A stretch of DNA of 64,000 nucleotides. It comes from Bacteroidales bacterium. GTDB lineage: Bacteria; Bacteroidota; Bacteroidia; Bacteroidales; Marinilabiliaceae. The DNA is taken from NCBI GenBank assembly GCA_024401335.1, contig JAKSLH010000004.1, positions 101,122 to 165,121 of the forward strand. Reading direction: 5' to 3'. Below the pieces are notes generated by a model. That model did no database searches. It worked only from the letters and a program-made list of their open reading frames with translations, and was not told the DNA's origin. Of this stretch, positions 28,885-40,800 are shown one piece after another (position 1 is the first letter of the stretch; each line of letters opens with the position of its first letter). The position numbers and the translations under genes were made by a program.

Positions 28885-31800
28885 TTACTTTCTCAACTCA
28901 ACGTAACCACTAAGTTTCTTAGTTCTAATCTCATTATCGATATTGAAGTTGATAGTGAAGATATAGAAGTAAGTACCCTGAGGCAGCTTTTCGCCAACAG
29001 TCAACATATTCGACGTCTTAGAAGTACCATCCCATTCAGGACAGCCGTTTTCACGTCGCTGACTCTCGCTAGAGCCATCCTTCCATTCGCCGTACTTAAC
29101 ACCTGAAGATCTATATACTAGAGTACCCCAACGGTTAAATACTTCGAGAGAAGATGTATGGTTGTTCTCGTATGCTTCTGGAAGCATTACGTAGAATTTA
29201 TCATTCTTACCGTCGCCATTTGGAGAAATGACATTAGGAATCAAGAATGTAGTTGAATCGCCTGGAACATTCTCATTACCACAAAGAATTGTAATGTGAG
29301 ATATGTTAGAGTAACGAATATTCCTCATTCTAGCATTGTAAGCTCTATAAGGGATAACTTCCTTACCATAGAAGTTAGCAGCTCTACGATAGACGAATTC
29401 GCCTGTCATGCTCTCCCACAAGAGTTCTGATGTACCATCGTAGTCATCGAAGCCACATGAACCGAACATCTTATCCTTAAGACTTTCTATCTTGTAATAA
29501 GTGTAGATTGTGTTCTTCTTCCAGTATGAGTAACCACCGATAGCGATTGAATCGCAACCCTCTTGCCATTCGTCAAGCTTGAGAGTTCCCTGTGCATTAC
29601 CATGCTCGTCGAAGATGTACTTGACATACTGGTAGCTTGTAGTTGTGTATGTTGAGTCACAACCTACTTCATACTTGTCGAGGAATTCTGTAGTCACAAC
29701 AGAATCTGTCAAGCAACCTGGTTCGTAAGCATCAAGATATGTTACTGATGACTGGTCAAGCAACTCGAATACGATATTTGCATTTGTGCACAAATCACCA
29801 CGCAATGAAGAGTAGCCTGTCTGATCACCAAACTTATCGACATTCATATCGCTAGTAACTGTACTTGTACCGTCAGGACTTGTAGTAACCTCAGGAGTAT
29901 AAACCTTATCGATAGTTGCACTCCAGTCGAGGAACTTATGATTGCCCTTATGACCGTATGAAGGTATGAGCTTCTGACGTATAGCCGACTGGCTACCATT
30001 CATGAAGAGGAATACATCATAAGTAGTAAGTTCCTCGTCAATCATTGTAACTCCTTCGAGCTCTGTCTGACACATTGTCTCATGAGTCATATCGGTAATT
30101 CTGATTGTGTAGTCACCAATACCCATTACATTCACAGTATCAGTAAGCATAACACCGTCTGATTCATAAGTGATCAACTCTTTGAGTTCACTTGTAATAG
30201 GTCCCATGAATATTGTATCACCCTCTTCAACGTCGTCTATTGTATGGAGTACATAATCTACACCATTTACGACATTGAGATGAACGAGCTCGTACTTATA
30301 GCCCTTGTGAGCATTTTCGAGAACAAGGAAACCTGTATCAACAAGACCAAACTTATCATTCTTGGTGTCAGCACTTACATTATAATGGCCATTGATAAAT
30401 TCTCCTGCTGCAAAATACATTGAAACAGTATCATTAACGGCACTATAAGGTAGTGGATTCTCTACAACAGTTACTGAGTCTGTAGAGAAGCGACAATTAG
30501 AGTCTGAATCATCAACAACAACATAATAAGTTCCTGCTGCAGCCTTATGTCTGTAATCAGCAGAGTTGAATGCCCAGCCATTGAACATAAGTGTATCAAC
30601 CTTCTCCTTAGTGTAGTAATATGGCAACTCCTGGATATCCATAAGTTCATCGAAGAGTTCGTCTTCCTCCTTAACCTTATACAATCTGTAAGTTGTGTTC
30701 TTATAGCCGTTTGAAAGAGCAAGCTCTACACCAAAGTCGTAACCGCAATATTCGTTAGTGCCGACAGCGAACAATGTAGTATCTGTGCGCAGAGCTGTCA
30801 GATCAAGAACAGATGAACCAAGCTGGAACTCACATTCAGGATTGTTAATATTAACAGCCCATACATCGTAAGTGTAGCTGCCTGTACCTCTAATCTTCCA
30901 AGAGATATCATTACCACTACCCTCCTCAGAATACTGAGGATGATTTCTATCTGAATAGATAAATCCTGGTATTGCGTTAGAAACGAGTATCTCAGTATAT
31001 ACACAGTTTGGATTAGAAGATACTGACACTATATCCTTGAGTGAAGATCCTACGAAGCTGTCACCAGATACTGTGAAGATTACGAAAGGATCACATTCAC
31101 CAACAATAGCGTAAATAGGAGTTGGAGTTGTTGGTATAGATTCAAGTGTCCACTGAACAACACCTGACTCATTAGGAGTCATATCAATGTCATTAAATCT
31201 ATATGTAACACCTGATTCGCAATTAGTAAGGACAACTACGTTATCACCACACAATGTATTAGCAGACAATGTTGCTGTACCTGCGTATGGAATAGATGTG
31301 AAGTTAATTGTCATAAGCTGAGTGAAGCACTCGCTATTGAATGTAGCCCAAACTGTATATACACCAGATGATGTCAACATAAACTCTGGCTTCTCACCAG
31401 TATACTTGCTGAACACCTCACTACCTGTGCTAGGATCATTCTTGCCCTTAACGAGATAGTAGATTGCATCGTTGATGAATGCTACGCCATCCCATTCAAT
31501 CTGATAACCAGGACAAGCATTTACATCCTTAACGATAACTTCACCAGAAGGGTTAAGGTTAGGAATAGTAGCTGCAGAAACAACTCCTATTTCAACACCG
31601 CTACAGCCTTCCTTAGAACCGATAACAGTATATGTCTCATTTCCTACTGTAGAAGCAGCGAATACCCAAGTCAAGTTACCATCTTCATCTGCTACACCTT
31701 CAACATCGTTGATTGTATAGATTACGCCTGGCTCAGTACCCTGGAGAGTTACTGTCACATTACCATCGCATGAAGGTTTAGCGACAACAGGGAACTTAGT

Positions 31801-34800
31801 AAGCGGTGTAACTGTAAAGAGGTATTCCTTGCTGATAGGTGTCAAGCACTTGAATCCGTCATAAGAAGCATAGAACTGATAATGTCCGCTCTCAGATACA
31901 AAGAACTGAGGGATAGTAGCACCAACATATCTGACACCACCTGTGAGGGTGACATCCTGACCTTGCTTTGCTAAGTAATATGTTGCACCTTCTATCAGTG
32001 ACTGACCTTCGTTCAAGAACTTGTCAATTGAAACGTAATCAGCCTGACACAGATTATCAATTACAGCATCATCATTAAGATGAGTGAACTTCTCATTAAT
32101 AGTAACTTCAAATGAAGGGAGAGTAACATTACCACAGCCTTCGACTGAAGCTACGATATAGTATGCATTGGTGCCCATCTCAGAAACAGTCCATTCGATA
32201 GGAGCACCTGTACTGAACTTAGAAGAATAAGTTATAGCATCGCTATTAAGTACGTATGTAACTCCATCCTGTGGTGTTTCAATGACAACCTTAACAGAAC
32301 CGTTGCATACTTCAGTCTCATCGAGAGTGATAACAACGCTCTCATCGATTGAAGTGCGAACATAATTGATCTTATCATATACAACCTTACACAAGTGCTT
32401 AGTTGAATAAGCTGCAATCACGTTATAATCGCCTGTCTCAGTAAGCGTGAACTCTACAGGATCAACACCATTGTATTTAACTGAATCGATAGCATCTACC
32501 AAATCAGAACCTACATTGACAAGATAATAAGTAGCATTATTAGTGAGATTTGTTGTATAAGACAATACCAAATCGCTACATACTATCTTAGAGCCACTCA
32601 TTTCATCATCTTCGAGAGCTGTAATAGGAGCCATCTGCTTAACTACTACCTCACCAAGCATACTAGATGTACACTCTGTGTATTCATCACGAGCAGCAGC
32701 AATATAAGTACCAGCTGGAAGTGTCTTGAAATAGAACTCATCACCTGTACCGTACTTAGTATCTACAAGGAAGAGATCTTCACCCTTCTTCTCGTAGAGT
32801 GCATATTCAACATCGAGTTCGCTACCATCAAGCTTAAGCTGAACACCGAGATCATCGCAATATACATCATCACCTGAAAGCTTGTAAGATATAGGGAGTG
32901 GATGTACTGTGAAGTCGAATTCAGGTATCATTCTGATCTCGCAACCACCAATCTTAGAACCAGTCACATAGTAGTGGCCAGGATTGATAACCTTATAGCT
33001 GAACTTAAAGCTTGCAGTACCAGAAGCGATATGCTCGTCAAGGATATTGTCATTCTCATCGTACAGACGATATACAACACCATCCTCAGCGGCAAGGAGA
33101 CGTACGTCATTGCCGAGGTCACCCTGACACATATGGTCGATAACTGAAACTTCCTGAACAGTCACGAACTTATCAGAAGTAATATGTACCTCCTGTGATG
33201 CAATAGGATCTTCGCAGAATCCATTGTAAACACCTACACGATAGATACCGTTATTATCCTGGATATCATTGAATCTATCATTGTTGATATTACCTGTAGA
33301 TTCGAAGCTTGACTTATAACTCCAAGTGTCATCAGCATTCTTACGATAGAGTTTGTAAGTGAATGTCAACTCTGTTGAAGTCTGAGCATTCTCAACAATG
33401 ATATCAGTACCATAGCAAGGATCAGCAGCACGCTTATCCGCAAGCTCTGAATCAGTAGCCTCACGTACAATTTCGTTCTCACCATCATCAAGAGGACGGT
33501 TTTCTACACGAAGTATTTCAGATGCGGCCATGGTCATAGGACAAGTATTTGTATTAATACCATCTTCTACAACTATAGTCTTAATAGCTTCGATAGTATA
33601 TGTATATGAACCCTTGACACCACCACCATTGACATTCTTGAAGATCAATCGAGCAGTACCCTCAGTATCATAGAGCGAAGTCAGATAATTACCATTTTCG
33701 AGGAGTCGATATTCAACATTCTCTTCAGTACCATTGATCTGGACATCAGTGAAGTCGTCACGACATATTGTATTAGCCAACAACTTCATTGTGATTTCCT
33801 TAGGGAGCTTATCCTCATAAACATCTACTGCATCAGTAAGTGTTCTTGTACATCCTGCTTCAACACCAGGGATCTCAACAACCATTGTATAATTACCAAC
33901 AGTAGTAATATTCTCGAAGTCATATGATGGATTACCACTTACTCCAACATGATCAGCTACCAAATTACCATCACAATAGAGAGCGTAATAGTAGCCTTCT
34001 TCCTGACCACCAAGAGTAATTGTCACACCTTCTGAACCTTCACAGAAATGACCATAGTTTGTAACTGTCAAAGTCTGGTCAGCTGGCTGAGTAACCATCT
34101 TAACATCAACAGAGCCATTCATCAGCTGTTCACAACCATTGTAGAAGCACCATACAGTATAGTTGCCCTCATCAGTCAACTTACCAAATGTATTAGTTTC
34201 GCCTCCAATGATACGACGCTCATGACCTTCGCCATCGAAATACTGGATATTGTCCTTAAAGAGTACGTACTCATAACCGTTTTCTGTACCGCTGAGCTTA
34301 ATCTCAACACCATCAGATGTCTCGCAATACAAGCCATCAGTAGGATACTTGAGAACATCGAAGATCTCTGCCTCAGGAGTGGTTATAGAATAAGTACCGT
34401 CCATCTTAGTCTCACACACATAACCACCGTTATATGAAGAGTATGCCTTAGCAGTGTAAACACCACCCGACTTAGCAACGAGGAAGTCAAGCTGACCGCC
34501 ATTACCAGGAACATACTCGAAGCCTGGCATAGGATCATCGTTTCTGAACAAAGTGTAGAACATATTTGTCTCACTTCCTTCAAGGCTGATCATAAAGCCA
34601 ACATCGCATCGGTCGTATGACTCGTTATAAGGCAACAGCTTAAATGATGTAGGTGCAGGAACTTCAGTCACATCCAATGTATTGGCCATATCGAATACCT
34701 CACCAGGAAGTGACTCATGATATGCAGATACTGAATATGTTGAAGTAGTTTCACCCTCAAGTACCTTAACCTTATACCAAGCAACGGTATTTGTACCATC

Positions 34801-37800
34801 ATAAGTGATTGGCGAGCAAGAAGCACATTCATTCAAACGATATGTAATGCCCTCCTGAGGACCTTCAACTTTAATGGTAACACCATCCTGATTGCTACAA
34901 TAGTAGTCGTAACCTGGATAATCAAATACTACAGGGAGAGAAGCTATACCCTCGAGGGTCTTGATTGTCACAACATCCTCATCAGTACAGTTATAGTATG
35001 TAGTTGCAATAACCTTAACTTCAGCATCCTCAGTCATTGAATACTTGAAGATGTTGTTATCAGTACCAGTCTGAGTTGCAACAGAAACATCGTTAACGAA
35101 GAATTCGTATGTCTCGTAACCTGCAGTAGCTGTATAAGTAACCACATTACCAGTAATAACAAGAGTTGCAGAAGGTGTCAAAGTCACCTGTGGATTCTTG
35201 AATACCTTGAATGACTTAACTACAGCAGCATCATCTTGACAAGTACCAACATGACCTACAACACTAATTACATATTCATTGTAATCAGCACGAGTACCAG
35301 AGAAGCTACCGCTGTTATCAACGTATGAGTATGTCTTAGTTATAACAGCATCCTTAAACTCATCAGCAGGCATCAACTCACCGTCACGAGTAACTGTGAT
35401 TTCATAAGTCTGAGCACCAGTGATTGTGATAGTCATCTCGTTGTCTGAGCAAAGCTCGTCAGCCGAAAGATCTATATTAGTATGAGGAGCCTGAACAGTC
35501 TTAACAATAACCACTCTCGTACAACCACCAATAGTAGCAGATACAACTTGACTCTTAGACTCTGCTCCACCAAGAACCTGAGAATCAACAGTGATAGAAT
35601 TAACACCAGCGTCAGCACCATCGAGAAGAAGTGCTACATCACCTGTGTTACCATCCATAGAGAAATCAAGCTTAACCTGATCACCCTCGCATATCTGAAC
35701 AAGATCACCAACAAGTTCAGTTGTTGTACCGCCAACAGTCTGCTCAACCGAGATAGGAGCCTGGTAAGCAATAGTTATAGTCTTAGTCTCATTTGTACAG
35801 TGAGCATCTCCAACTTCAACATAGATAGTGTGAACTTCAGGATATTTAGAGAGATAAGTGAACTTATTACCGCTCTGTGTCAATCCAACTGAAGAGAGAT
35901 CTGCCACCTCAGCACCATCAACGAATACCTTATATGTAGTTGCAGAAGAAACTTCAAATGTCAAAGCATCGCCATCACATGGCTCAAACTTGTCTGCAGA
36001 AGTCTCTGTATGACTTGTAACAGTGATATCGTTAGATGGGAGGGCATATATAGTGAATGATGTAGTCTTGCTCTTAGAGCATGCTGACATATCATTATAC
36101 TTAGCCTCGATAGTCAATGTATATACTCCAGCATCATAAGAAGAGATAGATGAGATAATATACTTTTTATCAGTAGCACCAAGAACCTGATCCTTAACGA
36201 CATCGTTGTTGTCAGTCAAAGTGAAGTCGTATGTAAACATTCCTGAAGCATCGTCTGACTGAATTTCAAAGTCAACAACAAATGGATCGACATCTGTATT
36301 ACCAATACAGAATTCTGTTTCGTTAGCAACTACATTTTCAATAGTAAAGTCACGAACATCAACATTAAATGTATAAGGGTCCCCAGAACACATCAGCTTA
36401 TCACCAACATATTCAACAGCATATACTGTCCATTCACCTTCGTTATCAAGTGAAACATTTGGAGTGTAAACTTCAGAAGCTTCTACCTCTGCGCCACCAT
36501 TGAATGACCAGTAATACTTATAAGTAGATCCTGCAATAGAATTGCCAAGTGTTGCTGTGAGATTCATACTACCACCCTTAGAGAGGCAGTAAGTAAGATT
36601 ATCAACATTTGCAATAACTGGACGCTCACGAACAACAACTGTCAACTTCTGCTGGAGACCAACACAGAACTTATCACTATAATCGAGAGTGACATCAATG
36701 TGCTTACCAGCTGCAAGAGCAGATGCGTCATAATTGAATGTATCATCGGTAGAAGTAGCTACTACTGAACCATCAACCTCTGCTGACCAAGAATAGCTAA
36801 CCATGTCATTATCCTTAGCCTTAAGAGAAAGTGTAGAGCCTTCACAGATGAAATCATCTCCTATGATAGATGTAAGAGCGTATTTATTTACAGTCACATC
36901 AACATTAACAGTTGCCTGACAATGCTTTACATTCTCAATAACTACTTCAAATGTACCATTGTAAGCCTCTGTAACATTAGCAGCATAAAGATTATCAGAA
37001 GTAGACCATACTGTACCATCCTTCTTCCAAGAATAAGTATATGTAGCAGCATCTGAAGGTACGATAGTGATATTCAACTCATTATCAACGCATACAGTTG
37101 TATTACCATCTACTGTTGTTTCTGGAGCAGTGAATACAGACAACTCAAAAGGACTGTCTTCCAAAGTACAAGCATTCCAGTCAATTATCTTAACAAAATA
37201 GTCATAACCAGACAAAGGAGTAATAGTCTTAGTCACAGGAGACAAATAACCCCAATATCCATGACCCTTAGCATCATCGCTATAATCAACCGGACTAGTT
37301 GTATCACCCTTTAATCGTTTACCGATAAAGATATCTGGGTCAGAAGCATCAGTTGTCAAAGTAAGCTCGATAGACTCACCTTCACAAACATCACGCTCAG
37401 AAGGAGTTATAGTATATGTAGGAGCAGCATTAACATTAAAGTCAAAGCTTACTGTTTCAGACTTACAAAGAGTCTCAGTATCCTCTACGTAAACAGTAAT
37501 TGATATAGGACCTGAAGTAGAAGCCTTATATACTATGTTGTCATTAGCAAGATTTTCTACCTCATCTACTGACCAGTGATATTCAAGATTACTACCAGTA
37601 GCAGTAACATCGAGGGCTACCTCGTCAAACTGGCAATAAGACATATCTACAAGACCCAATTCAATAGTAGGAGAAGTAAATATTGTCATTGTAATCATAT
37701 CAGATTTTTCTGACTGACAGCCTGTAGCATTCTCAGCAACAACATAATAAGAAGTTGTTTCAGAAGGAGTTACTGGCATAGTGACAGGAGTTCCATCAGA

Positions 37801-40800
37801 CTTGAACCAATAATATGTCAAACTTGGATCAGGAGATGAAACCAAGAGAGTAACACCTAATTTCGAATCATTGCTACACATAGAAGCAGATGAAGTCTCA
37901 ATCACAGGCTTAGCAGGATATGCTACAGCAGTAGCAGTAACCGAAGTAATATCAGACTCACAGTCACCCAAGAAAGACTTAACGTAATAAACTGTTGAAC
38001 CAGCAGCAAGAGAAGCCACCTTGTAAGAAGTACCAACAGAAAGCTGATCTGTACAAGCAGCATCAGAATACCACTTATAAGTATATGACGAATTAGGTGA
38101 AGATACTGTCATTGTAACAGGATCACCATCACATACATCTGCAGGAGTAGCTACAACAGGAGCATCTGGCTTAGTATTAACAACTACTTTAGCCTTGACC
38201 TTGTCTGATTCTGCATTAAAGTCACAAGAACCAGATTCAGCAGTGAACAAGAATGTTGTTGGGTTTTCTGTCCATGTTCTGTTAACAGTGAAATCAACCT
38301 TATTATCAACAACTGCCTTTCTCTCACCTCCAGCAAGTGTAACATACGAAGCGTTTCCGCTAGTGATCGCAACATTGATAACAACATCACCAGTAGAACC
38401 GTAACATACCTCACGATCAGGAGTAGCAGTAAATGTAGGTTTCTTATTTACCTTTACAGTAACCGAAGCGTCTGAAGTTGCAGCACATTTCTTGTTATCA
38501 GTAACAGATACCTTATATTCAGTATCAACAATAGGTGAAACTGTTGCAGTATTTGTTGACGAAGAAACACCTGTCCAAGTATAAGTATATACACCAGAAC
38601 CACCTGCTGCAGAAGCAGTTAAAACAGATGACTGACCTTCGCAAATTGTTTCTGGAGTAGCTGTAAGAGTAACAGAAGGTAATGGATTGATAACTACAGT
38701 TACTGTAGCCTCATTCTCACAATAAGGAGCTGTTGTGCTTTGAACCATAACCTTATAAGTCTTGGTTCCAGCCACTGTTGGCACATCAGAATTACTTGAT
38801 GCAGAACCAGACAAACCTTCCCAAGAATATGTAACACCTGTTGCGGTAGCAGTAAGTTTAACAGTTTCACCCAAGCAATACTCAGCCTTATCAGCCTTGA
38901 GCACAACCTCAGGCAATGGGAACACAGCAACAGATTCTTCAACAGGATCAGAATCACATCCGGCAACCGAAGCTACAACAGAATATTTATAAACCTGCTT
39001 TGAAGACACCGTCTGATTAACAGTATAAACATTACCAGAAAACGTTCCTGATACAGCACCCGACAATGGTGTAACCACATAAGTCAATCCAGAATAACCA
39101 GATTTAGGCTCCATAACCAAAGTAGCATCACCATTTGAACATCCATCATTAGGAGTTATAGTAAATTCTGGCTTTGGCTTATAAGTAACAGTGAAATTAT
39201 ACTCATTACCTTTATCACATTCCTTACTATCAACTGCATAAACAGTAAAGTCAAATGCTGCACCTGCAGCAGGAATGTCAATCGAAGGTTTAAACATCAG
39301 AGCACCACCGTTCGCATCATCAGATTTAGAGGTAGCATTCTTTGATGCTCCATTTTCTTTCCATGACCAATAGAAAGTATAAGGAGCAGCAGTAGAACCA
39401 CTTATCGATGTAGGCTTAAGTGTTGCAGTTGCATCTTCACACAAAGGAGTTTCGGCACCACTAACATAGTCAATAACAGGAAGCTGATTTACCTTAACAG
39501 TTATTTCAGCAGGAACTTTCGTATCACAACCAGTAATTGTATTAACTGCAGTAACCTTATAAACCTTACCATCATAATCACCTGTAACGGTATATATCAA
39601 ACCGCCATTCTTTGCTACGCCATCTGCAGGAGTCCAAGTAATATTCACATTCTCCTGAGTAGAAGTAACCTTGAGATCGATTGTCTTACCTTTACAAACC
39701 TCAACGACAGGTTCAACAGCGGTAAGAACAGGGCGTTCATACATCGTAACAATAACGTCGTCATAAATATCGCAACCATCATTAGAAACGGTCAAACGAT
39801 ATGTACGAGAGCCACTATTGAAAGAAGCTCCTTCATCAACAACACTAAGAGCAGAAGCTGATGTCACATAAGAATCAAAAGAAGGAGTACAATCAACGCC
39901 TGACCACGTACAAGTATAAGTAGCAGAATTAGCACCAGTAACAGTTGCCGTCAACGACACACTACCATCTTCACAAACCGAAGCTACTTCAGAAGGGAAA
40001 GTAATTTTAGCTCTCTTTTCCTTCACAGTAATAGTAAATGGCTGTTCATATACACATTCACTCTCCGCCCAGTTATATGTCTGATCATAGACTACATACT
40101 TATATTCATAAGTTGTATTGGCGTTACCAACAATAGGAATATCTTCTGCATATATAGTATATCCTGCATCAAAAAGATCAAATGTCTCTACCAATTCATA
40201 AGAACCACCCTTCTTTATATACAGTTCAGCAAATCCATCATACAGGAAATCATCATCATCTACTTTCTTGAAAGTTGGCTCAAGTTCTACATCGTCACCT
40301 TCGCAGACCGATTGCGCATATGTAGACTCACCGTTAATATCCAAGAAGGTCGTCACAGGTGCATCATACTGAATTCGAATAGCACCCATCTGAGTTCTAC
40401 AACTCTCACCAACTACAGGACCTGTTTTCGTTCCCTCATGAGCAGTAAAAGTAACATAAGGAGTAAACTTATAGACATTTGAAGGACCAGATGTAACCCC
40501 TGAAAGAGATACAGACGAGCCGGATGCATAATCTTGAGTAAGACCAGCCGGATCACCTAAGTTCTCATTCAACAAGTCCCAAGAGTATACAGCCTCATAC
40601 ACATAGCCTAAACCTGTAGGAGATTCTCCATAAGGATACTGACCATTGCCAATAGAAAACTCTATATCATCACCCTCACAAACCGCTGCAGAATAAACAG
40701 CATTGCCTTCATCATATTCAACACCAACCGCACCGGTAATAACAGGGGCTGAAACTAAATCGAAGTCATAATCAAACTTATTTGATATAGCACCTAAAGA

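Noticed and set aside
30700-40790. CRISPR-like repetition in the adhesin gene
   Set aside because: The repeats are protein-level and of about 80-110 residues, with no short exact DNA repeats or spacers.
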